Of a stretch of 64,000 nt of DNA, positions 40,095 to 49,637 are shown piece by piece. This DNA is from Burkholderia sp. Bp8992 (lineage in GTDB: Bacteria; Pseudomonadota; Gammaproteobacteria; Burkholderiales; Burkholderiaceae). The translations under genes and the position numbers were made by a program. The number at the start of each line of letters is the position of its first letter. Within the stretch, counting starts at the first letter, position 1. The notes below the pieces were generated by a model. That model worked only from the letters and a program-made list of their open reading frames with translations, was not told where the DNA came from and did not search any database. The DNA lies in the NCBI RefSeq assembly GCF_003853705.1, contig NZ_QTQI01000011.1, forward strand, positions 62,001-126,000, in the 5' to 3' direction.

Positions 40095-40867
40095 CCATGC
40101 AACGATTCTCCGGCAAGGTCGTCGTCGTCACCGGCGCGGCACAGGGCATCGGCCGAGGCGTCGCGCTGCGCGCGGCGGCCGAGGGCGGCAGGGTGCTGTT
40201 CGTCGATCGTGCAGACTTCGTCGCCGAGGTGGCGGCCGAGGCGACCGGCGGCGAGACGGCCGGCTTCGTCGCCGATCTCGAAACCTACGAAGGCGCGCAC
40301 GCGGCGATCGCGTACGCGGCGCAGGTGTTCGGCGGCATCGACATCCTGATCAACGGCGTCGGCGGCGCGATTCGCATGCGCCCGTTCGCCGAATTCGAGC
40401 CGGCGCAGATCGACGCGGAAATCCGCCGCTCGCTGATGCCGACACTCTATGCCTGTCACGCGGTGCTGCCGCACCTGCTCGCGCGCGGCGGCGGCACGAT
40501 CGTCAACGTGTCGTCGAACGCGACGCGCGGGATCCGCCGCGTGCCGTACTCGGCGGCGAAAGGCGGCGTCAATGCATTGACGTCGGCGCTCGCGATGGAG
40601 TACGCGGAACACAACATTCGCGTCGTGGCCACCGCGCCCGGCGGCACGCAAGCGCCGCCGCGCCGCGTGCCGCGCAATGCGGCGGGCGACACCGAGCAGG
40701 AACAGGCGTGGATGGGCGAGGCCGTGCAGCAGGTGACTGACTCGTCGTATTTCAAGCGCTACGGCAGCCTCGACGAGCAGATCGCGCCGATCCTGTTCCT
40801 CGCGTCCGACGAGGCAAGCTACATCACCGGCACGGTGCTGCCGGTCGCGGGCGGCGATACGGGTTGA
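40091..40867 (+). CDS. benD: 1,6-dihydroxycyclohexa-2,4-diene-1-carboxylate dehydrogenase
   Basis: 258-residue SDR that oxidises and decarboxylates the benzoate dihydrodiol to catechol with NAD. Motifs are T-G-A-A-Q-G-I-G-R, catalytic Ser in N-V-S-S-N-A, and Y-S-A-A-K-G. The ATGACCATG start lies on the benC stop. The insertion around G-G-T-Q-A-P-P-R-R is typical of BenD/XylL. Completes benzoate to catechol, which CatA then opens. Confidence 0.93.
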   Translation: MTMQRFSGKVVVVTGAAQGIGRGVALRAAAEGGRVLFVDRADFVAEVAAEATGGETAGFVADLETYEGAHAAIAYAAQVFGGIDILINGVGGAIRMRPFAEFEPAQIDAEIRRSLMPTLYACHAVLPHLLARGGGTIVNVSSNATRGIRRVPYSAAKGGVNALTSALAMEYAEHNIRVVATAPGGTQAPPRRVPRNAAGDTEQEQAWMGEAVQQVTDSSYFKRYGSLDEQIAPILFLASDEASYITGTVLPVAGGDTG

Positions 40868-40889
40868 GCGGCGCGCCGCTTGCCATCGT

Positions 40890-40928
40890 TCATCGACAGA
40901 CTTCATCGACAACCCTCATCGACAACCA
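40890..40928. repeat. three tandem 13-bp repeats
   Basis: TCATCGACA begins at 40890, 40903 and 40916, an exact 13-base period with 4 variable bases per unit, in the gap between benD and the RidA gene. Could be a replication slippage array or a binding site. Confidence 0.6.
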
Positions 40929-40965
40929 CACGGCCGGCGCGCCGACGCCGGCTACGGAGACATCC

Positions 40966-41364
40966 ATGCGTGATCGCAAAGCCGTCGTTCCGGCGGGAAT
41001 GGAAGCGGTGTACGAGAAAATCGGCTACGCGCCGGGCCTTCGGGTCGGCGACACGCTGTACGTGTCCGGCCAGATCGGCCGCGACGCGGCGATGCAGCTG
41101 GTCGAAGGCCGCGAAGCGCAGATCGTGCAGGCGTTCGAGAACCTGAAGCAGGTACTGGAAGCGGCCGGCACATCGTTCGACGACGTGGTCGACCTGACCA
41201 CGTTCCATACCGACATGCGCGACCTGCCGCTCTTCATGCAGGTGCGCGACCGCTATCTCGGCGCGCATCCGAAGCCGGCATGGACGGCGGTCGGCGCGCA
41301 CATGCTGGGCGGCTCGCCCGGCTATATCGTCGAGATCAAGGCGGTGGCGGTGCTGCGAGGCTGA
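40966..41364 (+). CDS. RidA/YjgF-family protein
   Basis: 132-residue Rid-superfamily protein. The pattern G-D-T-L-Y-V-S-G-Q-I-G, F-E-N-L-K-Q-V-L-E-A-A-G and P-A-W-T-A-V-G matches the fold. The canonical RidA deaminase Arg is not obvious (the C-terminal part reads Y-I-V-E-I-K-A-V-A-V), so it may belong to a non-deaminase subgroup. GGAG is six bases before the ATG at 40966. Same strand as benD, 98 bases downstream, so possibly in the same unit. Role in benzoate catabolism is unproven. Confidence 0.83.
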   Translation: MRDRKAVVPAGMEAVYEKIGYAPGLRVGDTLYVSGQIGRDAAMQLVEGREAQIVQAFENLKQVLEAAGTSFDDVVDLTTFHTDMRDLPLFMQVRDRYLGAHPKPAWTAVGAHMLGGSPGYIVEIKAVAVLRG

Positions 41365-41412
41365 TCGACGGGCATCGCGCTTGCCGCCGATATCGCGTCA
41401 TCTATCGTCCCG

Positions 41413-42219
41413 TCACCCGAGCCCGAATTTCTTCCGCAGGCTCGAATCGACCGGGCCGGCCGGCATGAAGCGCCGCAATTGGCGCAATAGCGATGCCTCG
41501 CCGTTCGGCGTGCGCCGCATCCGCCACGCGCCGAGCGCCGCGTCCACGATGGTGGCGGCGACGCCGTCGGGTTCGGGCGCGGCTTGCACGCCGTCGACGA
41601 CAGCCTGCGACGCCAGCGCGCGTTCGCGGTCGTAGTCGGCGATCTTCGCGTTCGCGCGCGGCGCATTGACGTCGAGACTGGTGCGCGTAAACGACGGTTC
41701 GACCAGCGTCGCGCGGATGCCGAACTGGCGCACCTCGTGATCGAGCGTTTCGGTCAGCCCTTCGACCGCATGCTTGGACGCCGAATAGAGCCCCATGTAC
41801 GGTGCCGGCAAGAAGCCGAGCACCGAACTCACGTTGACGATGCGTCCGCTGCGCCGTGCGCGCATGTGAGGCAGCACCGCCTGCACGGTGCGCACGATGC
41901 TGAAGACGTTGGTGTCGAACAGGGCGGCCGCTTCGTCCACCGACGTTTCTTCCACCGCGCCGATCAGGCTCGTGCCCGCGTTGTTGACGAGCACGTCGAT
42001 ACGCGCGGCTCGCTCGATGATCGTCTGGATTCCGGCGCGAACGGACGCATCGTCGCGCACGTCCATCTCGATCAGCTCGACGCCGGCGACGGGTGCCGTC
42101 CGGGCGATGCTGCGCACGGTGCCGAATACGCGACACCCGCGTCTGGCGAATTTTTCCGCGGCGGCGCGCCCGATGCCCGACGACACGCCGGTCACGACGA
42201 CAACGATGGAGTTCGACAT
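41413..42219 (-). CDS. short-chain dehydrogenase/reductase
   Basis: 268-residue SDR with [21 protein letters not shown] and Y-S-A-S-K-H. The start at 42219 follows AAGGA. Lies 31 bases downstream of the RND pump gene on the same strand, so it may be read through from that operon. It is convergent with the RidA gene. Substrate unknown. Confidence 0.88.
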   Translation of the reverse strand: MSNSIVVVVTGVSSGIGRAAAEKFARRGCRVFGTVRSIARTAPVAGVELIEMDVRDDASVRAGIQTIIERAARIDVLVNNAGTSLIGAVEETSVDEAAALFDTNVFSIVRTVQAVLPHMRARRSGRIVNVSSVLGFLPAPYMGLYSASKHAVEGLTETLDHEVRQFGIRATLVEPSFTRTSLDVNAPRANAKIADYDRERALASQAVVDGVQAAPEPDGVAATIVDAALGAWRMRRTPNGEASLLRQLRRFMPAGPVDSSLRKKFGLG

Positions 42220-42250
42220 GGCTGTTTCCTTCGATGCGATGAATGGGGGG

Positions 42251-45200
42251 TCAATTACGCGCATCCAGCGCGGTCTGAAGTGCTGGTTCGGCAGGCAATG
42301 CCGGTTCATGCCGGCCGTGGCGCGCACCGGCGGAATGGCCCGGCCGGATCCTGTACCAGATCGCGTACATCGCCGGCAGGAACACCAGCGTGAGGACGGT
42401 TCCGGCGAACGTGCCGCCGATCAGCGTGTACGCGAGTGTGCCCCAGAACACCGAATGCGTGAGCGGAATGAACGCGAGCACGGCGGCCATGGCGGTCAGG
42501 ATCACCGGGCGCGCCCGCTGCACGGTCGCTTCGACGACCGCATGGAACGGATCCAGTCCCGCCTGTTCGTTCTGATGGATCTGCCCGATCAGGATCAGCG
42601 TGTTGCGCATCAGGATCCCCGATAGTGCAATCAGGCCGACCAGCGCGTTGATGCCGAACGGCTGCCGGAACAGGATCAGCGTGGGCACCACGCCGATCAG
42701 CCCGAGCGGGCTCGTCAAGAACACCATCACCATCGCCGAGATCGAGCGCACCTGGAAGATGATGATGACGAGCGTGATCGCCAGCATGATCGGGAACAGC
42801 GGCAGCATCGCCGTCGTCGCCTTGCCCGATTCCTCGATGGAGCCCGCTTCCTCGATTCGATAACCGCTCGGCAACCTGGCCATGATCGGCTGCAGCTGCT
42901 TCGTGATTGCGGCCGATACGTCCGGCGGCTGCAAGCCGTCGGCGATGTCGCCGCGCACCGTGATCGTCGGCACGCGATCGCGCCAGCGCATGATCGGTTC
43001 CTCCATCCGCACGTCGACCTTGCCGACCTGCGACAGCGGAATGCGCTGCCCGTTCGCGCCGGCGAGCGTGAAGTCGTCGAGCCGCGCCGGGTCGAGCCGC
43101 GCGTCGCCGCCCGAACGCGCGATCACCTGCACGGTCCGGATATCCTCGCGCACCGCGGTGACGGGCACACCGGTGAGCAGGAACTGCAACTGCTGCGCGA
43201 CCGCGCTGGACGTCAACCCGACGGCCTGCAGGCGATCCTGCTGCAACGTGAAGTGCAGCGTCGGCGCGCGCGTGCCCCAGTCGGCGTTGACGGTGCGCAT
43301 CATCGGGCTGCCGGTCATCAGGTGCCGCACCTCGGCCGCGATGCCGCGCAACCTGTCGGGGTCGGGGCCGGTGATCCGATACGCCACCGGGAACGGCGAA
43401 TACGGGCCGAACACGAGCTGCGTGACGCGCACGCGCGCTTCGGGCGTGAGGCCGTCGGCGACGGCGCGACGCAGCCGCGCTTTCAACGCGTCGCGCTCGT
43501 CCTGGCTGTCCGTGCGTACCACGATCTTCGCGAACGACGGATCGGGCAGCTCCGGTCCCATCGCCAGATAGAAGCGCGGCGCGCCCTGGCCGACGTACGT
43601 GGTGACGATCCTCGCTTCCTTCTGCCTGGCGAGCCACGCTTCGACCTTCGACGCGGCGGCGCTCGTCTGCGAAATCGACGTCCCGTACGGCATCTGCACC
43701 TCGACGAGGACCTCGGGGCGATCGGAGATCGGGAAGAACTGCTTCTTGACGACGGCCATCCCGAGAATGGCGAGTACAAACAGGCCGACGACGGACCCGG
43801 CAACCAGCCATTTGCGTGCAATCACGCGGGTCAGCAACCGGCGGAAGCGGTTGTAGCGCGGCGTATCGTAGATTGCATCGTGACCGCCTTCGATCTTCTT
43901 GAACTCGGGCAGCATCTTCACACCGAGGTACGGCGTGAACGCCACCGCGACGACCCACGATGCGATCAGCGCGATCCCGACGATCCAGAACATGTTGCTG
44001 GTGTATTCACCGGCGGTGGAGCGCGCGAAGCCGTTCGGCATGAAGCCGACCGCGGTCACCAGCGTGCCGGCCAGCATCGGCGCGGCCGTGTGGCTCCACG
44101 CGTAGGCCGACGCGGCCACGCGATCGTAGCCTTCCTCCATCTTCACGACCATCATTTCGATGGCAATGATGGCGTCGTCGACCAGCAGGCCGAGCGCGAG
44201 GATCAGCGAGCCGAGCGTGATGCGGTCGAAGTTCTTGCCGGTGGCGGCCATCACGACGAATACCGCGGCCAGCGTCAGCGGCACGGCCGCGGCGACGACG
44301 AGGCCCACGCGCCAGCCCATGCTGACGAAGCTCACCAGCATGACGACGAGCAGCGCGGCGAAGAACTTGACCATGAACTCGTCGACGGCCGAGCTGATGT
44401 TCACGGATTGATCGGTGACCTTGGTCAGGCTCATGCCGAGCGGCAGCCCCGCATTGATCGCGCCGACTTCGCGGTCCAGCGCGCGGCCGAGGTCGAGCCC
44501 GTTCCAGCCGTCGCGCATCACGATGCCCAGCAGCAGCGCGGGTTCGCCGTTGTTGCGGATCACGAACGTCGACGGATCTTCGTAGCCGCGCTCGACGGTG
44601 GCGATGTCCGACAGTTTCAGCGTGCGGCCCCGTGAGACGATCGGCGTGTCGCGAATCTTCTGCAGCTTGTCGAACGCGCCGTCGACGCGAATGAAGATCT
44701 CCGGCCCGCGCGTCTCGACGGAGCCGGCCGGCGTCAGCGCGTTCTGGCCGTTGAGCGCGGCGAACACTTCCTGCGGGCTCACGCCGAGCGTCGCGAGCCG
44801 CTCGTGCGACAGCTGGACGTAGATGCGCTCGGGCTGCTCGCCGATGATGTCGACCTTCTTCACGCCGGGCACGTGCAGCAGCCGCTGGCGCAGCGTTTCG
44901 GCGTCGCGCACCAGCAGGCGCTGCGGTTCGCCCCTGGCCTTCAGCGCGAACAGCCCGAACGTCACGTCCGCGTATTCGTCGTTGACCATCGGGCCGATCA
45001 CGCCGGCCGGCAGATCGTTCGCCTCGTCGCCGATCTTCTTGCGCGCCTGGTAGAACTGCTCCTGTACCTCCGATGGCGGCGTGCTGTCGAGCAGCGTCAG
45101 CGTCGTGATCGCCAGGCCGGGACGCGTATAGGTCTCGGTGCGGTCGTACCAGCGCAGCTCCTGCATGCGCTTTTCGATCTTTTCGGCGACCTGATCGTGC

Positions 45201-45391
45201 ATTTCCTGCGCGGTGGCGCCCGGCCACGCGGTGACGATGGTCATCACCTTGATCGTGAATGCCGGGTCTTCCGCGCGGCCCAGCTTGAAGAACGATACGA
45301 GCCCCGCGAGCGAAATCAGGCAGATCAGGAACAGCGTGATCGCACGCTCGCGCACGGCGAGCGCCGACAGGTTGAAGCGGCGTTCGCTCAC
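42251..45391 (-). CDS. RND efflux transporter, inner-membrane pump
   Basis: 1046-residue HAE-type proton/drug antiporter, normal length for the family. Twelve membrane helices in two halves and two large periplasmic loops are recognisable. The proton-relay pair lies in [12 protein letters not shown]. The C-terminal half has the usual R-N-T-L-I-L and G-T-L-A-Y-T stretches. The GTG start at 45391 overlaps the adaptor stop (GTGA). Works with the adjacent adaptor and a divergent outer-membrane factor. Substrates not predictable. Confidence 0.93.
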   Translation of the reverse strand: MSERRFNLSALAVRERAITLFLICLISLAGLVSFFKLGRAEDPAFTIKVMTIVTAWPGATAQEMHDQVAEKIEKRMQELRWYDRTETYTRPGLAITTLTLLDSTPPSEVQEQFYQARKKIGDEANDLPAGVIGPMVNDEYADVTFGLFALKARGEPQRLLVRDAETLRQRLLHVPGVKKVDIIGEQPERIYVQLSHERLATLGVSPQEVFAALNGQNALTPAGSVETRGPEIFIRVDGAFDKLQKIRDTPIVSRGRTLKLSDIATVERGYEDPSTFVIRNNGEPALLLGIVMRDGWNGLDLGRALDREVGAINAGLPLGMSLTKVTDQSVNISSAVDEFMVKFFAALLVVMLVSFVSMGWRVGLVVAAAVPLTLAAVFVVMAATGKNFDRITLGSLILALGLLVDDAIIAIEMMVVKMEEGYDRVAASAYAWSHTAAPMLAGTLVTAVGFMPNGFARSTAGEYTSNMFWIVGIALIASWVVAVAFTPYLGVKMLPEFKKIEGGHDAIYDTPRYNRFRRLLTRVIARKWLVAGSVVGLFVLAILGMAVVKKQFFPISDRPEVLVEVQMPYGTSISQTSAAASKVEAWLARQKEARIVTTYVGQGAPRFYLAMGPELPDPSFAKIVVRTDSQDERDALKARLRRAVADGLTPEARVRVTQLVFGPYSPFPVAYRITGPDPDRLRGIAAEVRHLMTGSPMMRTVNADWGTRAPTLHFTLQQDRLQAVGLTSSAVAQQLQFLLTGVPVTAVREDIRTVQVIARSGGDARLDPARLDDFTLAGANGQRIPLSQVGKVDVRMEEPIMRWRDRVPTITVRGDIADGLQPPDVSAAITKQLQPIMARLPSGYRIEEAGSIEESGKATTAMLPLFPIMLAITLVIIIFQVRSISAMVMVFLTSPLGLIGVVPTLILFRQPFGINALVGLIALSGILMRNTLILIGQIHQNEQAGLDPFHAVVEATVQRARPVILTAMAAVLAFIPLTHSVFWGTLAYTLIGGTFAGTVLTLVFLPAMYAIWYRIRPGHSAGARHGRHEPALPAEPALQTALDARN

Positions 45392-46506
45392 GGCCGTACT
45401 CCTTCGTCCGCGACCGCGATGGCCTGCGCGGACACGCGGACCGGCTCGCCTTCGCGCAGCAGCTGCGCGCCGAGCGCGACGACGCGTTCGCCTTGCTTCA
45501 GCGCACCGGACACGCGCGCGCTGTCGTCGTCGAGATGCTCGACCTTGACCGGCCGCCACGCCACCTTGGCCGGTTCGCCGGCGACGATCCACACGCCGGG
45601 CCCTTTGCCCGCGTCCAGCAGCGCGCCGATCGGCACCTGCAGGCCGCCTTGCGATGCGGTGCGCGCGTCGTCCGGCAGGCGGATCGTGACGGTCGCGCCC
45701 AGCGGTGCGTTCGCCAGCGTGCCCTGCAGCACGTAGCGCGCTTCGAAAGTGCGGGTTCCCGGATCCGCGGTATCGGAAAGCTGGCGCAGCGTCGCGGGGA
45801 CGCTGACGTCCGGCTTGCCGAACAGTCCGGCCTGCGCGACCGACCCGACCGCCGGGCGCAGGGTTTCGGGCAGCTGGATCACGGCCTCGCGGCTGCCCGC
45901 GTGCGCGAGTCGCACCACCGGCTGGCCGGCGCTGACGACCTGGCCGGGTTCCGCGAGCGTTTCCATCACGACGCCGTCGCCGTCCGCGACGAGGTCCGCA
46001 TAGCCGGTCGCATTGCGCGCGACGTCGGCGTCGGCCTCGGCGGCGCTCAGCTGCGCCTTCGCCGCATCGGCTGCCGCCTTGACCTGGTCATAGGCCGATG
46101 CCGATATCGCGCCGGTGCCGCGCAGGTCGCGGTAGCGCGCTTCGTCCTCGGCGGTCTGCCGCGCGCGTGCCCGTGCGGCGGCCACCGCTTCGTCGCGTGC
46201 GCGCGCCGCCAGCTTCAGGTCGACGGGATCGATCCGCATCAGCGGCTGGCCGCGCCGGACGGTTTGCCCGGTATCGACGAGCCGCTCCAGCACCTTGCCG
46301 GGCACCCGGAAGCCGAGGTCGCTCTGCACGCGTGCGGCGACGATTCCGGTAAACGCGCGGGACGCGGGAACGGCCGCCTGCACGATGGCGGTACGCACGA
46401 GCGGCGCCTCCGTGCGCGGATCGGAAGGCGCTTTTCCGCTACAGGCGGCTAGCGCGAGGGGCAGTGCGGAAGCGACTGCGAAGAGAGCGAGGCGACGCCG
46501 AACCAT
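45388..46506 (-). CDS. RND efflux periplasmic adaptor (membrane fusion lipoprotein)
   Basis: 372-residue HlyD/AcrA-family adaptor. A lipobox, L-A-L-A-A-C-S-G, gives lipidation at about Cys22. The barrel-sandwich halves (G-F-R-V-P-G-K-V, G-D-G-V-V-M-E-T-L-A-E-P-G-Q-V-V) flank a coiled-coil hairpin (about 105-150). A GTGA overlap ties it to the pump gene. A 24-bp TetR-type operator lies 46 bases upstream of the start. Confidence 0.92.
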   Translation of the reverse strand: MVRRRLALFAVASALPLALAACSGKAPSDPRTEAPLVRTAIVQAAVPASRAFTGIVAARVQSDLGFRVPGKVLERLVDTGQTVRRGQPLMRIDPVDLKLAARARDEAVAAARARARQTAEDEARYRDLRGTGAISASAYDQVKAAADAAKAQLSAAEADADVARNATGYADLVADGDGVVMETLAEPGQVVSAGQPVVRLAHAGSREAVIQLPETLRPAVGSVAQAGLFGKPDVSVPATLRQLSDTADPGTRTFEARYVLQGTLANAPLGATVTIRLPDDARTASQGGLQVPIGALLDAGKGPGVWIVAGEPAKVAWRPVKVEHLDDDSARVSGALKQGERVVALGAQLLREGEPVRVSAQAIAVADEGVRP

Positions 46507-46551
46507 GAAAGACCCAGTGACGAAGTGATCGGGGCTTTCATTGTGTATCTA

Positions 46552-46575
46552 GTGACCAATATAGTCAATGGTCAC
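46552..46575. promoter_or_regulatory. TetR-type operator, adaptor side
   Basis: GTGACCA-N10-TGGTCAC, a 24-bp site with 7-bp perfect arms between the TetR stop and the adaptor start. Same length and outer GTGAC/GTCAC halves as the site at 47236. Confidence 0.65.
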
Positions 46576-46588
46576 ATGTGGTGACGCA

Positions 46589-47206
46589 TCAGGGCGCGAG
46601 GCTGCGGAGAACGAGGCTGGACAGTTGAGCGGGCGCGGCGTCGGTGGTGTCGAGGTTGTACTGCAGCAGCAGCGGATTCAGGTACGGGCGCATCACCAGA
46701 TAGATCGCCATCGCGGTTTCGTCCAGCGGCGTCTTGCGTTCGAACTCGCCGTTTTGCCGGCCTTCCTGCAGCACGTCCTGCAGCAGCTTCTGCACGCGCG
46801 CCTCGTAGGCCTGCACCGACGGCCAGTTTCCGGTGGCGGCCGACGCGGCGATGTCGTACAGCTTGCGGTCGCGGAAGAACAGCCGAAGGCTCGCTTCGGT
46901 AAAGACCTTGAACATCCGGCGCAGCTTTTCGGTGGGCAGCTCGGCCTCGGCGACGGCCGCGCGCACGTCCGTTTCGATCTCGTGCAGGCAGTTCGCGCAG
47001 ATCATTTCCCCGATCGCCTGTTTCGACTCGAAGAACTTGTAGATATAGGCCTTCGAGAAGCCGATCGCCTTCGCGAGGTCCGACACGGTCGTCTTTTCAT
47101 AGCCGTACCGGCTGAAGTGCTCGGTGGCGGCGGCCACGATCTGGTCGCGGACGTCGTGGTCGGCCGGGCCGCGCGCGGGCGCCGGGGAAGGGTCGATTTT
47201 TTTCAT
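46589..47206 (-). CDS. TetR-family regulator of the efflux system
   Basis: 205 residues from the ATG at 47206. The N-terminal HTH (about 20-66) contains F-S-R-Y-G-Y-E-K-T-T-V-S-D-L-A and G-F-S-K-A-Y-I-Y-K-F-F, followed by a helical ligand domain. It lies between the adaptor gene and the outer-membrane factor gene. Two matching 24-bp operators flank it, so it likely represses both branches and itself. A TTG nine bases further upstream is a less likely start. Confidence 0.9.
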   Translation of the reverse strand: MKKIDPSPAPARGPADHDVRDQIVAAATEHFSRYGYEKTTVSDLAKAIGFSKAYIYKFFESKQAIGEMICANCLHEIETDVRAAVAEAELPTEKLRRMFKVFTEASLRLFFRDRKLYDIAASAATGNWPSVQAYEARVQKLLQDVLQEGRQNGEFERKTPLDETAMAIYLVMRPYLNPLLLQYNLDTTDAAPAQLSSLVLRSLAP

Positions 47207-47235
47207 GGGCTGCAACAGACAGGAATGGACAACGA

Positions 47236-47259
47236 GTGACTATTTGGTATTATAGTCAC
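47236..47259. promoter_or_regulatory. TetR-type operator, outer-membrane-factor side
   Basis: GTGACTAT-N8-ATAGTCAC, 24 bp with 8-bp perfect arms, between the divergent TetR and outer-membrane factor starts. It ends 24 bases before the OMF start and would block both promoters. Confidence 0.68.
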
Positions 47260-47283
47260 AACCGGATTCTTGCTAATGCCCAC

Positions 47284-48744
47284 ATGCTACCCAAACCCAT
47301 CGTTGCCGCGGCGCTGGCCGCCATCTTGTCGGCGGGGTGCGCCGTCGGTCCCGACTATGTGCGGCCGGAAGTGGCGATGCCGGAGCGGTTCCAGGGGCAG
47401 GGCGCCGTGGAGCAGCGCCACGCGGCTGCCGACGTCGACCTCGCGACGTGGTGGGCGGGTTTCGGCGATCCTCAACTGACGCGATTCGTCTCGCTCGCGC
47501 TCGCGCAGAACCTCGATCTGGCCCAGGCCGCGGCGCGCGTCGAGCAAGCGCGCGCGGGGCTCGGTGCGGCGAATGCCGCGCTGCTGCCGTCGGGTAACGT
47601 GAGCGGCCAGGCGGCGCGCGTCTACCAGTCGGTCGAGACACCGTTGGGGCGCGTGTTGAATGCGACGCCCGGTTTCGACCGTCACGGTAACGACTATGAG
47701 GCCGATTTCAACGCGAGCTGGGAGCTGGACGTATTCGGCGGATTGCGCCGCGGCCGCGAAGCGGCGCTCGCCGATTATCAGGCCTCCGAAGCGGCGGCGG
47801 TCGCGACGCGGCTCGCGGTCGCCGCGCAAACCGCCGACACCTACATCACGATTCGCGGGTTGCAGGGCCGCCTCGAAGTCGCACGGCACCAGGTGCAGAC
47901 CGAGCAGGACCTGCTGTCGACCATCAATCTGCTCTATGGAAAGGGCCTCGCGGCGGAACTTCAGGTCAGGCAGGCCGAGGGCGCGCTCGCGCAGGTTCGC
48001 GCCACGGTGCCGGTGCTCGAAGCGGCGCTGGACGCGGCGATGAATGCGCTCGACGTGATGCTCGGCGCACAGCCCGGCACGCATCGCGCGGCATTGCTCG
48101 CCGGCGGCGAAGTTCCGGTCGCGCCGCGGATCGCGGCGACGGGCACGCCCGGTGAACTGCTCCGGCGCCGACCCGACCTGATCGTCGCCGAGCGGCGTGT
48201 GGCGGCATCGAACGCCCGCATCGGCGTGGCCATCGCCGAGTATTACCCGAAGTTCTCGCTGAGCGGACTGATCGGCAGCGCGACCACGATGGGCGCGGGC
48301 AATCTGTTTGCCGGCGGCGCGAACCAGGCGGCGGGCGTGCTCGGCCTGCGCTGGCGTCTGTTCGACTTCGGCCGGATCAATGCGCAAATCGCGCAGGCGA
48401 AAGGGCAGGATGCCGAAATGCTGGCCGCGTATCGGCTCGCGGCATTGCATGCGACCGAGGACGTCGAGAACGCGTTCTCGGCGCTCGTCAAGCGTGACGA
48501 GCAGGCGGCCGTTCTGGCCGACGGCGTCAATTCGCTTGGCCGCGCGAGGGCGGCGTCATTTGCGGCGTACCAGAAAGGCGTCGTGAGCCTGATCGAAGTG
48601 TTGCAGGCCGATGAAAGCCTGCTGCGCGCATCGGACGAGCGCGTGCAGGCACGAACCGAATCGGCGCGCGCGGCGGTCGCGGCGTTCAAGGCGCTCGGCG
48701 GTGGGTGGCAGGCGCCGGAAGCGCAGGCTGTTGCGAGCCGGTAG
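47284..48744 (+). CDS. RND efflux outer-membrane factor (NodT family lipoprotein)
   Basis: 486-residue TolC/OprM-type channel. The signal peptide ends in a lipobox, L-S-A-G-C-A-V-G-P-D-Y, with the family's P-x-Y-x-R-P start. It has two repeats of the OEP domain (N-L-D-L-A-Q-A-A-A-R-V-E-Q-A-R; R-R-R-P-D-L-I-V-A-E-R-R-V). The start at 47284 gives a correct signal peptide; the earlier in-frame GTG lies inside the operator. Completes the tripartite pump with the minus-strand genes. Confidence 0.92.
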   Translation: MLPKPIVAAALAAILSAGCAVGPDYVRPEVAMPERFQGQGAVEQRHAAADVDLATWWAGFGDPQLTRFVSLALAQNLDLAQAAARVEQARAGLGAANAALLPSGNVSGQAARVYQSVETPLGRVLNATPGFDRHGNDYEADFNASWELDVFGGLRRGREAALADYQASEAAAVATRLAVAAQTADTYITIRGLQGRLEVARHQVQTEQDLLSTINLLYGKGLAAELQVRQAEGALAQVRATVPVLEAALDAAMNALDVMLGAQPGTHRAALLAGGEVPVAPRIAATGTPGELLRRRPDLIVAERRVAASNARIGVAIAEYYPKFSLSGLIGSATTMGAGNLFAGGANQAAGVLGLRWRLFDFGRINAQIAQAKGQDAEMLAAYRLAALHATEDVENAFSALVKRDEQAAVLADGVNSLGRARAASFAAYQKGVVSLIEVLQADESLLRASDERVQARTESARAAVAAFKALGGGWQAPEAQAVASR

Positions 48745-48896
48745 CGATAACTTCGGAACCTGATCGGTCGGACCGGACAAGCGTCGAATGATTGCGATGC
48801 CCGGCGCCGTGCCCAGTGCGCGTCCACGGTGCCTGCGGATCTGATGAGCAACGCGGAGCAGTAGTCGAATTGTCCCCCATGAGTTACAATCGATTC

Positions 48897-49193
48897 ATGT
48901 TCAAAGTCCTGACCACCCCCCAATTCGACAAATGGCTTGACGGCCTTCGCGACCCGGTCGGCAGCGCCGCGATCAGCCTGCGCCTCGAGCGGGCAAAGCT
49001 CGGCAACCTTGGCCAGTGGCGTACCATCGGCGATGGCGTCAATGAAATGAAGATCGACGTAGGGCCGGGGTATCGGGCCTACTTCGTGCGGCGCGGAAAG
49101 ATCATCGTCGTGGTGTTGTGTGGCGGGGACAAGTCGACGCAGAAGAAGGACATCAAGACGGCGAAGCAAATCGCCGCCGAACTGGAGGATTGA
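48897..49193 (+). CDS. RelE/ParE-superfamily toxin (HigB-like)
   Basis: 98-residue basic protein of the addiction-module killer family: Q-F-D-K-W-L-D-G-L-R-D, R-L-E-R-A-K-L-G-N-L-G, G-P-G-Y-R-A-Y-F, L-L-C-G-G-D-K-S-T-Q-like C-terminus (V-L-C-G-G-D-K-S-T-Q-K-K-D-I-K-T-A). Such toxins cleave mRNA on the ribosome. The TACAAT at 48885-48890 is a likely -10 only six bases before the ATG, so the message may be leaderless; no ribosome site is seen. An ATG 18 bases earlier is an alternative. Followed at once by its antitoxin. Confidence 0.88.
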   Translation: MFKVLTTPQFDKWLDGLRDPVGSAAISLRLERAKLGNLGQWRTIGDGVNEMKIDVGPGYRAYFVRRGKIIVVVLCGGDKSTQKKDIKTAKQIAAELED

Positions 49194-49195
49194 AT

Positions 49196-49561
49196 ATGAA
49201 AATCAGCGAACTGGCCGAATTCGATGGCTCGAAGTACCTGAAGGATGAGGAAGCGATTCGTCACTATCTGGCGCAGGCGTTCGAAGACGGGGATCCTCGA
49301 CTGATCCAGGCCGCGCTCGGGAACGTCGCGAAGGCGCGTGGCATGACGGCGCTGGCGCGGGAGTCCGGTGTGAAGCGTGAAGCGCTCTACCGTGCGTTGT
49401 CGGAGGGTGGGAACGCGGAGTTTGCAACGATCATGAAGGTTGTCGCCGCGTTGGGATTGCATCTGACCGTTGCGCCGACCACGCAGACCGCCGAAGCCGC
49501 ACCCGCGCCTGAACCGACTTCGCGCGCGCGCTCGCACGCACGTGCGGCGGCCCACGGATGA
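49196..49561 (+). CDS. HigA-like antitoxin with long C-terminal tail
   Basis: 121-residue HTH antitoxin of the addiction-module antidote family: Y-L-K-D-E-E-A-I-R-H-Y-L, A-L-G-N-V-A-K-A-R-G-M-T, HTH around V-K-R-E-A-L-Y-R-A-L-S, and G-L-H-L-T-V. Only 2 bases separate it from the toxin stop, with GGAGG just before that stop. The last ~30 residues (Ala/Pro/Arg-rich, S-R-A-R-S-H-A-R-A-A-A) extend beyond the usual ~95-100-residue family length. Confidence 0.88.
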   Translation: MKISELAEFDGSKYLKDEEAIRHYLAQAFEDGDPRLIQAALGNVAKARGMTALARESGVKREALYRALSEGGNAEFATIMKVVAALGLHLTVAPTTQTAEAAPAPEPTSRARSHARAAAHG

Positions 49562-49637
49562 TGTCCTCAAGGGGCTGCAAACTTCGCGCCGGCCCACCCG
49601 TATTGATCCGGTCGGCATCGAACGGTGCGGCACGCCG

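Noticed and set aside
47236-47283. Earlier GTG start for the outer-membrane factor
   Set aside because: It lies inside the TetR operator and would place residues ahead of a perfectly normal lipoprotein signal peptide beginning at 47284.
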